In this document: piece by piece, positions 8,944-18,065 of the stretch | Layout: every line of letters starts with the position of its first letter | Position numbering within the stretch: position 1 is the stretch's first letter | Source: Paraburkholderia phenoliruptrix | GTDB taxonomy: Bacteria > Pseudomonadota > Gammaproteobacteria > Burkholderiales > Burkholderiaceae | DNA: 61,951 nucleotides | Reading direction: 5' to 3' | NCBI RefSeq assembly: GCF_902859825.1 | Contig: NZ_CADIKB010000036.1 | Span: 1 to 61,951, forward strand | Translations under genes and position numbers: made by a program | Notes under the pieces: model-generated | Databases searched by the model: none | Told to the model about the DNA's origin: nothing | What the model saw: only the letters and a program-made list of their open reading frames with translations

Positions 8944-9983
8944 AGCTATCGAACTGGCTCGCGCGTGACGGCGTCGAGCGTCCGCTGATCTGGCCATGCG
9001 TGACGTTGGCCTTGCTGTGCGCGCTGAATCTGTGGGTCAATCCGCATTTCCTGTCGCTGCGCATGCTCGACGGCCATCTGTTCGGCGCGCCGATCGACGT
9101 GCTGAACCGTGCGGCGCCGCTCGTGCTCGTCGCGACGGGCATGACTCTCGTCATCGCGACGCGCGGCATCGACATTTCTGTCGGCGCAGTGGTTGCAATC
9201 GCCGGCGCGGCGGCGGCCACGATCCTCGCCACGCAGTCGGTGGCGAGCGGCAGCCTGATCGCAGAGGCGCTGCTGGCCGCGTTGATCGTCGGCGTGCTGA
9301 GCGGCATGTGGAACGGCCTGCTGGTCTCGTTTGTCGGCATGCAGCCGATCATTGCCACCCTGATTCTGATGGTCGCGGGCCGCGGCATCGCGCAACTGCT
9401 GACGGCAGGGCAAATCATTCCGATCGGCGCGCCCGGCTATCTGTTCGTCGGTGGCGGATACTGGCTCGGCGTACCGTGCTCGGTATGGATCGCGACGCTT
9501 GCGGTGCTGGCCACGGCCGCGCTCGTCGAAGGAACGGCGCTGGGGCTCTTCATTCGAGCCATCGGCGTCAATCCCGTTGCGACTCGCCTCGTCGGTTTGC
9601 GCTCGAAAGCACTGGTTTTTGCGGTGTACGGCTTCTCGGGACTGACCGCGGCGATGGCCGGCATTCTCATCAGCTCGAACGTGCGTAGCGCGGACGGCAA
9701 CAACGCGGGCCTGTTATTGGAGCTCGACGCGATTCTCGCCGTGACGCTCGGCGGAACGTCGCTCCTCGGCGGCCGCTTCAGTCTGGCGGGAACGGTGCTC
9801 GGCGCGCTCATCATCCAGACGCTCACCTATACGACGTATTCCATCGGCGTGCCGCCCGAAGCGACGCTGGTCGTGAAAGCAGCGGTGGTGCTGGCGGTCA
9901 GTGTGATCCAATCGCCTGCGGCAAGAGCGCTAGCGGTTTCGTTCGGTATGCATATCATCAGGCAACGCGGGGTGGCGCGATGA
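8940..9983 (+). CDS. ytfT: Sugar ABC transporter permease, YtfT-like
   Basis: 347-residue inner-membrane permease of the RbsC/BPD_transp_2 family. It has many hydrophobic helices and the family signature TRGIDISVGAVVAIAGA near the N-terminus, plus LDAILAVTLGGTSLLGGRFS near the C-terminus. It partners the next permease to form a heterodimeric channel. Both junctions are 4-base ATGA overlaps, so the three genes are tightly coupled. Confidence 0.9.
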   Translation: MKLSNWLARDGVERPLIWPCVTLALLCALNLWVNPHFLSLRMLDGHLFGAPIDVLNRAAPLVLVATGMTLVIATRGIDISVGAVVAIAGAAAATILATQSVASGSLIAEALLAALIVGVLSGMWNGLLVSFVGMQPIIATLILMVAGRGIAQLLTAGQIIPIGAPGYLFVGGGYWLGVPCSVWIATLAVLATAALVEGTALGLFIRAIGVNPVATRLVGLRSKALVFAVYGFSGLTAAMAGILISSNVRSADGNNAGLLLELDAILAVTLGGTSLLGGRFSLAGTVLGALIIQTLTYTTYSIGVPPEATLVVKAAVVLAVSVIQSPAARALAVSFGMHIIRQRGVAR

Positions 9984-11077
9984 GACGGTTTTTTTCCGCG
10001 TGCGCGCATATTGTCGACCCGCGCACGTTACCCATTGCTGTGACGATCCTGCTGTTCTGCGCGCTGTTCGGCTTTGGCTCCGTCATGTACACCGGCTTTT
10101 TCTCATGGCAGGTGCTGCTCGATCTGCTCGTCGACAATGCGTTCCTGCTGATTGTGGCGATCGGCATGACGTTCGTGATCGTGTCGGGCGGCATCGATCT
10201 GTCGGTGGGCTCTATCGTTGCACTCACAACGATCGTCGAAGCGGTGTTGTCCGAGCGCCTGCATATGTCGGTGTGGATCATCCTGCCGATCGTCCTGCTG
10301 ATGGGCACCGTATTCGGCGCCGTGCAAGGCGCGCTGATCCACTTCTTCCGGCTGCAGGCGTTCATCGTGACGCTCGCCGGCATGTTTTTCGCACGCGGCC
10401 TGTGCTTCCTGATCACGACGCAATCCATCACCATCACTGATCCGACCTTTCGCGCCATCTCGGCATTCCGGCTCGATATCGGCGTCGGCTCCGTCACCGC
10501 GAATGTGCTGATCGCGTTCGTTGCGCTGGTGCTCGCCATTTACATCGCGCACTTCACGCGCTTTGGCCGCAATGTCTACGCGGTGGGCGGCAATGCCCGC
10601 TCGGCCTTGCTGATGGGGCTCCCGGTCGCGCATACGCGCATTGGTGTGTATGCACTGAGCGGCTTCTGCTCGGCGCTCGGTGGTGCCGTTTTCACCTTCT
10701 ACGTGCTGTCCGGTTATGGTTTGCAAGGGCAGGGCATGGAGCTCGACGCCATTGCCGCGACCGTGATCGGCGGGACGCTCCTGACGGGCGGCGTCGGTTA
10801 TGTGATCGGGTCGTTGTTCGGCGTCGGCATTCTCGGCACGATCCAGACGCTGATCACGTTCGACGGCACGCTGAGCTCGTGGTGGACCCGCATTGTGATC
10901 GGCGCGCTGCTGTGCGCTTTCTGTTTGCTGCAGCGGCTGATCGAACGGCATGCGAAGTCGGTGAGGCGTCCCGGCGGCACAGGCGCTGTGGTGACTTCGG
11001 GACGCGAGCGCGCGCATGGCGAGCCTTCAACAGCATCCGATTCGCACGTAATAGGCCGCGCCCCCGGACAAGCGTGA
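9980..11077 (+). CDS. yjfF: Sugar ABC transporter permease, YjfF-like
   Basis: 365-residue second permease of the same family, with VSGGIDLSVGSIVALTTI and LDAIAATVIGGTLLTGGVGY. Phrases such as FALFGFGS-like N-terminus and GLPVAHTRIGVYALSGFCSALGG match YjfF, the usual fourth member of the ytfQRT-yjfF system. The last 35 residues are a polar tail of low conservation. It ends the operon, followed by a terminator. Confidence 0.9.
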   Translation: MRRFFSACAHIVDPRTLPIAVTILLFCALFGFGSVMYTGFFSWQVLLDLLVDNAFLLIVAIGMTFVIVSGGIDLSVGSIVALTTIVEAVLSERLHMSVWIILPIVLLMGTVFGAVQGALIHFFRLQAFIVTLAGMFFARGLCFLITTQSITITDPTFRAISAFRLDIGVGSVTANVLIAFVALVLAIYIAHFTRFGRNVYAVGGNARSALLMGLPVAHTRIGVYALSGFCSALGGAVFTFYVLSGYGLQGQGMELDAIAATVIGGTLLTGGVGYVIGSLFGVGILGTIQTLITFDGTLSSWWTRIVIGALLCAFCLLQRLIERHAKSVRRPGGTGAVVTSGRERAHGEPSTASDSHVIGRAPGQA

Positions 11078-11093
11078 CCAGCGCTTCGCAACG

Positions 11094-11123
11094 GCGGCCC
11101 GAACGCACTGTGCGGGCCGCTTT
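11094..11123 (+). terminator. Terminator of the sugar ABC transporter operon
   Basis: A perfect 8-bp stem, GCGGCCCG (11094-11101) and CGGGCCGC (11113-11120), has an 11-base loop and is followed by TTT. It lies 16 bases past the last permease stop. Confidence 0.7.
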
Positions 11124-11140
11124 CCCTCGCGGAGGGGGCT

Positions 11141-12442
11141 TTACTGGTCGAGCGCCCGGCCTCGCGTCTCCGGCAGCGTAAGCGCCGCGAGAATCACGAT
11201 CCCGTATGCCGCCGCCGCGAAGGCGCCGATCGCGTGGCCGAGCGTCATGGTTTGCGACACATAGCCGATGAGGAACGGAAACGTTGCACCTATGGCCCGC
11301 CCGAAGTTGTAGCAGAAGCCCTGGCCCGATCCGCGGATACGCGTGGGAAACAGTTCGGTCAGAAACGCGCCCATGCCGGAAAAAATGCCGGATGCGCAAA
11401 AGCCGAGTGGGAAACCGAGCACGAGCATCGACACGTTGTCCAACGGAAGCTGCGTGTAGATGGAGGCAATCGCGCATGAAGCCAGAGCGAACGCGATGAA
11501 TGCGCGCTTGCGTCCAATACGGTCGCTCACATACGCGCCCGTCAGATAGCCGCAATACGATCCGACGATCACCACGCCCAGGTAACCTCCGGTGCCGATC
11601 ACGCTCAGGTGGCGTTCGGTCTTCAGATACGTCGGCAGCCAGGTGGTCACTGCGTAGTAGCCGCCTTGCACGCCGGTCGCGAGAATCGACGCGCGCAACG
11701 TCGTCCACACGATGTCGCGGCGGAAAATATCGAATAGAGAAGGGCGCGTCTGCGCCGTCTCCTGCGCTTCCTTTTGCCGACGATGCACCTCGGGCTCGTC
11801 AACGAAACGTCGAATCCAGATCACGAACGGCGCAGGCGCGATGCCGATTGCAAACAGCACGCGCCACGCATAGTCGGCGGGGACGAGCGAAAACACGGCC
11901 ATGAAGAGCAGCGTCGATACGCCCCAGCCGATCGCCCAGCCGGCCTGCACGAGCCCGACCGCCTTGCCGCGGTCGCGGGCGCGAATCACTTCGCCGATAA
12001 GCACGGCCCCTGCCGTCCATTCGCCGCCGAAGCCGAGTCCCATCAAGCCGCGCGCCCACAGCAATTGCGAGAAGTTCTGCGCGAGTGCGCAGGCGAGCGT
12101 GAATATTGCGAACCAGAGAATCGTGATCTGCAAGGTCTTCACCCGGCCGACGCGATCCGACAGCACGCCCGCCGCCCATCCGCCCACCGCGGAACTCAAT
12201 AGCGTAACCGTGCCGATCAGCCCCGCGTCGCCACGCGTGATGCCCCACGTCGCGATCAGCGTCGGAATTACGAAGCTCAGGAATTGCGTGTCCATTGCGT
12301 CGAGCACGTAGCCGATCTTGCAACTCCAGAACGCGCGCTTCTCGGCAGCGGAGATCTGCCGATACCATGCGAATGGACCTTTTCCTGCGTCGGGTGTGCC
12401 GTAGCGTTCGGCGTCGGCGGTCAATTGCGCTTCGGTTTCCAT
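11141..12442 (-). CDS. MFS transporter (metabolite:H+ symporter type)
   Basis: 433-residue 12-helix major facilitator protein. The A-type loop motif GVLSDRVGRVKTLQ between helices 2 and 3 and its repeat YVSDRIGRKRAF between helices 8 and 9 are clear, as is GLGFGGEWTAGAVLIGE, typical of the aromatic-acid/sialate/ShiA-like subfamilies. It is probably co-transcribed downstream of the DUF1445 hydro-lyase gene (64-base gap), so it likely imports that enzyme's substrate. A hydroxy- or amino acid is likely but not provable here. Confidence 0.87.
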   Translation of the reverse strand: METEAQLTADAERYGTPDAGKGPFAWYRQISAAEKRAFWSCKIGYVLDAMDTQFLSFVIPTLIATWGITRGDAGLIGTVTLLSSAVGGWAAGVLSDRVGRVKTLQITILWFAIFTLACALAQNFSQLLWARGLMGLGFGGEWTAGAVLIGEVIRARDRGKAVGLVQAGWAIGWGVSTLLFMAVFSLVPADYAWRVLFAIGIAPAPFVIWIRRFVDEPEVHRRQKEAQETAQTRPSLFDIFRRDIVWTTLRASILATGVQGGYYAVTTWLPTYLKTERHLSVIGTGGYLGVVIVGSYCGYLTGAYVSDRIGRKRAFIAFALASCAIASIYTQLPLDNVSMLVLGFPLGFCASGIFSGMGAFLTELFPTRIRGSGQGFCYNFGRAIGATFPFLIGYVSQTMTLGHAIGAFAAAAYGIVILAALTLPETRGRALDQ

Positions 12443-12506
12443 GCTTGAGCTCCGGTCTTGTGATGACGCGCGTGCTGGCGCGCGACCTGTATGAAATGGC
12501 GCCGCG

Positions 12507-13286
12507 TTAGATCACGGCGAGCGTGGTGTTCGGAATGTCGGTGACGAGCATGTGCCCCGGCTTGTGTGCAATTGCGAACGGCAGGCGCGCGCTTTCTATC
12601 GCCGCTTGTGGTGTGACGCCGCACGCCCAGAACACGGGTAGTTCATCGCTGTGCACTGTCACCGCATCGCCGAAATCGGGCCGCGAGAGATCGCGAATGC
12701 CGATGAGCGCAGGATCGCCGATATGCACCGGCGCGCCGTGCACGGCGGGAAAGCGGCTCGTGATCTGAATTGCACGGATCGCGTCGGCGGCCTTCATCGG
12801 CCGCATCGAGACGACGCGGTTTCCGCCGAACACGCCGGCGCGCACGTTGGGCTCGCGCGTCCGGTACATCGGCACATTGAGCTGCTGTTCGATGTGACGC
12901 AGGCCGATGCCTTCGCGGCGCAGCATCTCCTCGAATGAAAATGAGCAACCGATCGCGAACACCACGAGATCTTCACGCCACAGTTCGTTGAGGCTGCGCA
13001 CTTCCTCGGCTCGTTCGCCATGGCGATACACGTAAAACGCCGGCACATCGTTGCGAATGTCGAGATCCGCGCCGAGCGAGGGCACGCGCCAGTCGCCCGG
13101 TTCGCCAACGCCGAGCAGCGGGCAGGCCTTCGGGTTGAGCGTGCAGAAACGCAGGAAATCATCAGCATATTGCTGCGGAAGAATGGCGAGATTGGCTTGC
13201 GCATAATCGCCGCAATAGCCCGCGGTCGGGCCCGACAAGCGGCCGCTGCGGATCTGCTGACGGAACTCGGATGGCGTGTAGGACAT
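12507..13286 (-). CDS. Putative hydro-lyase / D-glutamate cyclase-like, DUF1445 family
   Basis: 259-residue protein of the UPF0317/DUF1445 group. Characteristic phrases are PTAGYCGDYAQANLAILP, FCTLNPKACPLLG, FAIGCSFSFEEMLR, NVPMYRT and ITSRFPAVHGAPVHIGDP. The eukaryotic relative is a mitochondrial D-glutamate cyclase; bacterial members are annotated as putative hydro-lyases. The start at 13286 fits the conserved SYTPSEFRQQIRSG opening. It sits between the MFS gene and a divergent LysR regulator, making a three-gene uptake/catabolism unit. Confidence 0.87.
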   Translation of the reverse strand: MSYTPSEFRQQIRSGRLSGPTAGYCGDYAQANLAILPQQYADDFLRFCTLNPKACPLLGVGEPGDWRVPSLGADLDIRNDVPAFYVYRHGERAEEVRSLNELWREDLVVFAIGCSFSFEEMLRREGIGLRHIEQQLNVPMYRTREPNVRAGVFGGNRVVSMRPMKAADAIRAIQITSRFPAVHGAPVHIGDPALIGIRDLSRPDFGDAVTVHSDELPVFWACGVTPQAAIESARLPFAIAHKPGHMLVTDIPNTTLAVI

Positions 13287-13382
13287 GAACGACTCGATTG
13301 ACGTTGACGGAGACCGAACGGTGATGCGTTTGCAGGTTAGTAACGCCAAAAATATCCATCCAGCGAGTTTTTCTTGCGTTTT

Positions 13383-13399
13383 GTTAAATTAAACTTAAC
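13383..13399. promoter_or_regulatory. Candidate LysR operator between hydro-lyase and LysR genes
   Basis: GTTAA-N7-TTAAC (13383-13399) is a 5-bp-arm inverted repeat that contains a T-N11-A core (T13385, A13397), the general LysR box form. It lies in the AT-rich part of the divergent intergenic region, 62 bases before the LysR start. Confidence 0.5.
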
Positions 13400-13460
13400 G
13401 TCCAATTAGCGCTTTTCCGGCGACAATCCCGCGCCGTCCGCTCGTGCGAGACCTGATGCA

Positions 13461-14399
13461 ATGAATACCCGCTTTGTAGAAACGTTTCTCACGCTGGCGA
13501 GACTCAGCAGTTTTCGCGCGACTGCGGCTGCGATGCACGCCACCCCCGCCGCGATCTCGCTGCGTATCAAGACCCTTGAATCGGAGCTGGGCGTCGAACT
13601 GATCGAGCGCGACGCGCCCGAATTCCGGCTCACAGCAAATGGCGAGCGGCTGCTCGCGCACGCGCGCACCGTCGTGCAGGCTACGCGCTCGCTGCAACTT
13701 GCCGCTCAGGACGAGACGCAACTCGCGACGCGGCTGCGCCTCGGCGTGATCGAAACGGTCGTGCATAGCTGGCTGCCCGACTACATTCGCATGCTGAACC
13801 TCGAGTACCACCGCATCGTGGTGGATCTGACTGTCGATTCGAGCGCGGTGCTCGGGCCGCGTTTGCGCGCGGGCGAACTCGACCTCGTGATTCAGGTGGA
13901 AGAAGCGGGGGACGAGGAGACGTCGATGGTGTCGGCGTTGCTCGCCAGTTATCCGGTGCGCTGGATCGCGCGCAGCGACCTCATTCCCGCCAGTCGCGCA
14001 AAACATGTCGGGGTGCTGCTGAGCAAACCCGTGCTCACGTTCGGACGCGGCACTGCGCCGCAAATCGCGGTCGAGGCCATCGTGCAGACGCTTGCGCGAC
14101 GCGCTGGCGTGCCCCTCGCCGACACGCAGGTCACGTGCATGCCGTCAGTCGCCGTCATCGTCAAACTGTTGCGCGACGGTTATGGCATCGCCGCAGTGCC
14201 CGCGCTTTTTGTCGAGCCGTATCTGACGAGCGGGGAGTTGGGGCATTTGCAGGTGCGACCGCTGCCGCCTGCCATCAACGTGGCGATGTATTACCGCGAC
14301 GACGCGGATGTCGGCGTGCTTGCGGCGGCGCGCGTCGCGCGCAACGCATGCGAGCAATATGCGCGAGCGATGGGGCGACAGTTGATCGCGAAGCGCTAG
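13461..14399 (+). CDS. LysR-family transcriptional regulator
   Basis: 312-residue regulator. The N-terminal winged helix-turn-helix is clear (FVETFLTLARLSSFRATAAA then HATPAAISLRIKTLE), followed by a type 2 periplasmic-binding-fold effector domain from about residue 90. It is divergent from the DUF1445 hydro-lyase/MFS pair and, by usual LysR logic, probably controls that pair and itself. It converges on the malonate operon across a shared hairpin but is unlikely to regulate it, because that operon has its own GntR gene. Confidence 0.88.
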   Translation: MNTRFVETFLTLARLSSFRATAAAMHATPAAISLRIKTLESELGVELIERDAPEFRLTANGERLLAHARTVVQATRSLQLAAQDETQLATRLRLGVIETVVHSWLPDYIRMLNLEYHRIVVDLTVDSSAVLGPRLRAGELDLVIQVEEAGDEETSMVSALLASYPVRWIARSDLIPASRAKHVGVLLSKPVLTFGRGTAPQIAVEAIVQTLARRAGVPLADTQVTCMPSVAVIVKLLRDGYGIAAVPALFVEPYLTSGELGHLQVRPLPPAINVAMYYRDDADVGVLAAARVARNACEQYARAMGRQLIAKR

Positions 14400-14429
14400 A
14401 AAAGCCGGTACAGAAAGCGCGCCCCGGCT
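14400..14429 (-). terminator. Terminator of the malonate decarboxylase operon
   Basis: On the minus strand, AGCCGG and CCGGCT (+ coordinates 14424-14429 and 14403-14408) can pair around a 15-base loop, followed by TTTT. The hairpin overlaps the mdcH stop codon and lies directly against the convergent LysR stop, so it may act in both directions. The stem is only 6 bp. Confidence 0.5.
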
Positions 14430-15360
14430 ATTCGCTTTGGAGGCGCCGCTGCGCCGTCGCCGTGAGGCGTTCGAACGCGAGCGTGCTCGCGGCGAGCGCG
14501 ACCATCTCCGGATAGTGCTCGCGGGCGATGTCGGTGAGCACCTGGCCTGGCGGCGCCTCGATCGCGACGCGCACGCCCATTTCCTGCATCACGGTGAGCG
14601 CGTCGAACCAACGCACGGTGTAGCGCATGTTGGTCGCGAGGTCGTCGCGAATCGCATCGGCTGTATACAGCGGCCGGCCGCCGCGATTGCCGATATACAC
14701 GCCGTGTGGCGCACGAAACGGAATGGAACGCGCGTAGACGGTGAGTTCATCGCTCGCGTGCGCGAGCAGTTCGCAATGCGAAGGAACGCTGACCGCGAGG
14801 CGCGTCGCCTTGCGTGCACCGGCCGCGAGTGCTCGGTCGATAAAACTGTCGAGCGCCGCGTCTGCGCCCGCCACCACGATCTGGCGCGGCGCGTTGACAT
14901 TGCCGATATACACGGGCGGCTCGCCTTCCTCGATACGCCGCGCGGCCAGCGTGGCGACCTCGTGCTCCGTCAGGCCGGAGACCGCCGCAAGCCCGTAGCC
15001 CGATGGATACGCGCCCTCCATTAGTTCGGCGCGGCGGCGAACCATCTTCAGCGCATCGTCGAAGGCGAGGGCGCCGCAGCTTACCGCTGCCGGGTACGCG
15101 CCTACCGACAAACCGGCGCTCATGTCCGGCGCGAGTCCTTCCTCCGCCAGCGCACGGGCGATGGCTACGCCTGCAATCGTCAGACCGCATTGCACGGCAA
15201 CCGTCGAGCGCAATGCATCGGCGGTGTCGAGTGCGAGCGCATCCGTGCCGAGCACTTGCGACGCCTCGTCCAACGTGGCCCGCACGGCGGAATGCGTCGG
15301 CAGCCTATGCAGAAAGCCTTCGGTTTGAGCGCCCTGGCCGGGGAAGAGCAACGCGAGCAT
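14428..15360 (-). CDS. mdcH: Malonate decarboxylase epsilon subunit (malonyl-CoA:ACP acyltransferase)
   Basis: 310-residue acyltransferase that loads malonyl groups from malonyl-CoA onto the decarboxylase carrier protein, priming the catalytic cycle. It has a FabD-like fold: opening LLFPGQGAQTEGFLHRLP, the nucleophile elbow GLSVGAYPAAV (Ser in GLSVG, near residue 84) and a His-containing SVPSHCELL. It is the last gene of the mdc operon; its ATG overlaps the mdcG stop by one base (TGATG). Confidence 0.93.
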   Translation of the reverse strand: MLALLFPGQGAQTEGFLHRLPTHSAVRATLDEASQVLGTDALALDTADALRSTVAVQCGLTIAGVAIARALAEEGLAPDMSAGLSVGAYPAAVSCGALAFDDALKMVRRRAELMEGAYPSGYGLAAVSGLTEHEVATLAARRIEEGEPPVYIGNVNAPRQIVVAGADAALDSFIDRALAAGARKATRLAVSVPSHCELLAHASDELTVYARSIPFRAPHGVYIGNRGGRPLYTADAIRDDLATNMRYTVRWFDALTVMQEMGVRVAIEAPPGQVLTDIAREHYPEMVALAASTLAFERLTATAQRRLQSE

Positions 15361-16055
15361 CAGCTAGCCGTGCGATGAGTGGCGGACCAGGGGTCCGCAA
15401 GCAGTCGTGGACCGCTTGCATGACGCGCCATCACGCGTGTCTTGCCTGACGCCCACTCGGCGAGCGCAACGCCGCCTGCCGGCGTTTCCAGCTGCGCGTC
15501 GATGCGAGTGCCGGTTTCGCGCGCAAGCGCTTGCAGATGGGTCAGCAAGTCCGCAGCGCAGTCACGCGATAACTGTTGTGGTGTCCGAATCAGCAGGTCA
15601 AGATCACTGGATGGCGTCACGGCGGCTGTTCGTGTGGCCAGCTCAAACCCGGCGCTGCCGGCGGGGCCCCATACCATCGTGTTCAATATGCTGCCTGCGT
15701 CGCGCTGCAACGCGGCGAGCGCAGCGAAGGCGGGCAACCCGGCACGCCCGGTGGGTGGCGCGCTGCACACCAGCGCTTCGGGCGAAACGACTTCCGCAAC
15801 ATCCGTCGATGCCGCCCATGTGCCGTACCGTTGCGAGCGCCCCGTGCCGCGCACACCGATTGCGACGATGCCCTCGGCGACGAGCGCACGCCGCACGACG
15901 GCATAGGGCGCGCGCTCGAACGCGTCGCGAACCCACGCCGGGTCGCCGTCGAATGCAGCGAGGCGCCGCAGCCGCAGCAAATCATGCGCGCGCCAGCGTT
16001 CGTCGCAGGACACGGCCAGCTCGCTTGCAAACGGCGGTGCGGCGCAGACGGGCAT
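15360..16055 (-). CDS. mdcG: Malonate decarboxylase holo-ACP synthase (phosphoribosyl-dephospho-CoA transferase)
   Basis: 231-residue enzyme that attaches the phosphoribosyl-dephospho-CoA prosthetic group to the MdcC carrier. A nucleotidyltransferase-type signature is visible: GPAGSAGFELATR followed by SSDLDLLI, which carries the metal-binding Asp pair. The first third (RAHDLLRLRR, RAPYAVVRRA) matches the MdcG N-terminal module. The start at 16055 is chosen because it overlaps the mdcE stop by one base (TGATG), as at other junctions in this operon. Confidence 0.9.
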   Translation of the reverse strand: MPVCAAPPFASELAVSCDERWRAHDLLRLRRLAAFDGDPAWVRDAFERAPYAVVRRALVAEGIVAIGVRGTGRSQRYGTWAASTDVAEVVSPEALVCSAPPTGRAGLPAFAALAALQRDAGSILNTMVWGPAGSAGFELATRTAAVTPSSDLDLLIRTPQQLSRDCAADLLTHLQALARETGTRIDAQLETPAGGVALAEWASGKTRVMARHASGPRLLADPWSATHRTAS

Positions 16056-16870
16056 CACACGGCATCCCATTGTTCGGCGAGACGCCGCCGCACTTCGATG
16101 GACGCCGCGCGGTTCTTCTGCGCGGCCGCCGATTCGAGCCGGCGCGCGAGCTTGCGGCTGCCCTCACGCGCACTCGCGATCTGCTCGCACAACACCTGCT
16201 GCACGCGCGCGATTTGCGTCGCGTCGGGCGCGTCGGCGTCGATCCCTTCGATCAGTTGGTCGAGCAGCCCGAGCTTCGCAAACGAGGCCATCGAGTAAGA
16301 CATCGGCACGATGGTCTCGCCGAGCGCGTCGAGCGCCTCGACCGTGCGGCGCGTGACGCGCGCGGCGGCTTCCTTGCCCATCGCGTGCACCATCGTGCCT
16401 GGCGCATCGAGCGCGACGATGCGGTTGGCCTGATAGCCGTGCGCGAGGAACGCACCGGACATCGCGGGGCCGACAATCAACGCGATGACCGGATGTCCCG
16501 CGTCGCGCGCCGACGCATACGCGTCGACCGCCGCGGCGCACGCGAGATGAATGCCGAGCATTTCCTCGCGATAACCGTACGCCTGGCTCTTCACATCGAC
16601 AATGGCGACGATCGGACGACGTGTGGCGCTTCCCGCATCGTCCACGATGGCCTCGCGCACGGCACGCGCGAGCTGCCAGCCCTGCTCGAGCCCGACCACG
16701 TTGTCGGTCGCGCGCGGAAAGCGGTTGCCGGGATCGGGCACGACCGTGATGAAGCGTGCGCGCTCGCCGCCGAGCGGCGCGTCGGCGCTCCAAACGGGGG
16801 CCGCGCCGCGGGATTCGCCCGCGAGCGCATGAAACCAGCGCGCGCCGCGGCTCAGTGGAATGTCGCTCAT
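16055..16870 (-). CDS. mdcE: Malonate decarboxylase gamma subunit
   Basis: 271-residue carboxyltransferase-fold subunit that, with MdcD, decarboxylates malonyl-S-ACP to acetyl-S-ACP. Typical phrases include RGARWFHALAG at the N-terminus, VPDPGNRFPRAT, AIVDVKSQAYGYREEMLGIH and the oxyanion region IVGPAMSGAFLAHGYQANR. Its start overlaps the mdcD stop by 4 bases (ATGA), so the two interacting subunits are translationally coupled. Confidence 0.93.
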   Translation of the reverse strand: MSDIPLSRGARWFHALAGESRGAAPVWSADAPLGGERARFITVVPDPGNRFPRATDNVVGLEQGWQLARAVREAIVDDAGSATRRPIVAIVDVKSQAYGYREEMLGIHLACAAAVDAYASARDAGHPVIALIVGPAMSGAFLAHGYQANRIVALDAPGTMVHAMGKEAAARVTRRTVEALDALGETIVPMSYSMASFAKLGLLDQLIEGIDADAPDATQIARVQQVLCEQIASAREGSRKLARRLESAAAQKNRAASIEVRRRLAEQWDAV

Positions 16871-17754
16871 GCTTGCTCCTTACGCGGCTGAGAGTGGGCA
16901 GCTTGTGCTGAATAGACTTCGCGCATGCTCTCGGGCGTGACGTTTGCCGGATCGATCCGCGCGAGCCGCTGCAAAAACGTGTCGACCTGTTCGCTGCGAT
17001 GCGCGGGCGGCACACCTTGCGCGAATGCGGCATGCACGGCGGCGCGCACCGCCTCCGCGTCATCGTCCACGAGCCGGTCCGCAAGCGAGCTCGCCACGCG
17101 CTGTTCGCCGCCGATCAGTTGCCACACGCGGCGCCGGTCGCTGGCGTCCAGTTCGTCGATGCCCGCTTCCTGCTCGATCACCTCCGGCCCGTTCATGCCG
17201 AGCCGGCCCTGCTTCGTCACAACAAGGTACGAACAGAGCGCGGCCGCCAGCGACATGCCGCCGAAGCAGCCCACCATGCCCGCGATCACACCGACCACCG
17301 GCACATGTCGACGCAGTGCGACGATGGCCGCCTGAATCTCCGCGATCACCGCGAGACCCAGGTTGGCTTCCTGGAGCCGCACCCCGCCGGTTTCGAGCAG
17401 CACGACGGGGCGCACGATCTTGCCGCGCTCGCAATCGCGCAAGGCCATTTCCAGCGCGGCGGCGATCTTGCTGCCCGACACTTCGCCGATGCTGCCGCCC
17501 TGGAACGCCGATTCGATGGCCGCGACCACGGCGGGTTCTCCGGCGATGGTGCCGCGCGCGATCACGCAGCCGTCGTCCGCCTGGCACACCACGCCTTGCA
17601 ACGGCAGCCACGGCGACTCGATCCGGTCGAACGGTCCGAGCAATTCGCGGAAGGTGCCCGCGTCCAGCAGCGAGCGGGCGCGCTCTCGCGCCGGCAACTC
17701 GATGAAGCTCTCGCGCAGCAGCGGCGCAGCGTGCGGTGTGGCGAGCGTGCTCAT
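16867..17754 (-). CDS. mdcD: Malonate decarboxylase beta subunit
   Basis: 295-residue carboxyltransferase subunit, partner of MdcE. Recognisable segments are SFIELPARERARSLLDAGTF, GGSIGEVSGSKIAAALEMA, the glycine-rich oxyanion stretch GMVGCFGGMSLAAALCSY and GRLGMNGPEVIEQEAG. The frame stays open far upstream, but the start at 17754 overlaps the mdcC stop by 4 bases (ATGA) and gives the normal family length. Confidence 0.92.
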   Translation of the reverse strand: MSTLATPHAAPLLRESFIELPARERARSLLDAGTFRELLGPFDRIESPWLPLQGVVCQADDGCVIARGTIAGEPAVVAAIESAFQGGSIGEVSGSKIAAALEMALRDCERGKIVRPVVLLETGGVRLQEANLGLAVIAEIQAAIVALRRHVPVVGVIAGMVGCFGGMSLAAALCSYLVVTKQGRLGMNGPEVIEQEAGIDELDASDRRRVWQLIGGEQRVASSLADRLVDDDAEAVRAAVHAAFAQGVPPAHRSEQVDTFLQRLARIDPANVTPESMREVYSAQAAHSQPRKEQA

Positions 17755-18065
17755 GCGTCGTCTCCCTGCTCGGCGGCTTCCACTGCTTCGGCGAGCCGCA
17801 ACGCGACGACGCCAGGCGTCGCGCCGAAGTCGTTGATCTCGATCTGCGCAGCGCCGTCGTAGCGCGTGAAAAAGCGGTCCAGCACGCTTTTCCAGATGTG
17901 GCTGTAGCCGTCCACGCTCGTGCGCACCACCACGTGCGCCGTCAACGTGTCGGCGCTGACGGCGGGCGAAAGCAGCACTTCCAGATCGCCCGAACCCACC
18001 ACGCCGACGTGCGCGCGGGTCGTAACGGCGCGTTGCGCCGGATAGTCGAAGGTCAGATGTTCCAT
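17751..18065 (-). CDS. mdcC: Malonate decarboxylase delta subunit (acyl carrier protein)
   Basis: 104-residue carrier protein. It bears the acetyl/malonyl thioester on a 2'-(5''-phosphoribosyl)-3'-dephospho-CoA group; the expected attachment Ser is S25 in VGVVGSGDLEVLL, at the same position as in Klebsiella MdcC. It opens MEHLTFDYP and ends with GATPGVVALRLAEA, both family features. Its start overlaps the mdcB stop by 13 bases and its stop overlaps mdcD by 4. Confidence 0.93.
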   Translation of the reverse strand: MEHLTFDYPAQRAVTTRAHVGVVGSGDLEVLLSPAVSADTLTAHVVVRTSVDGYSHIWKSVLDRFFTRYDGAAQIEINDFGATPGVVALRLAEAVEAAEQGDDA

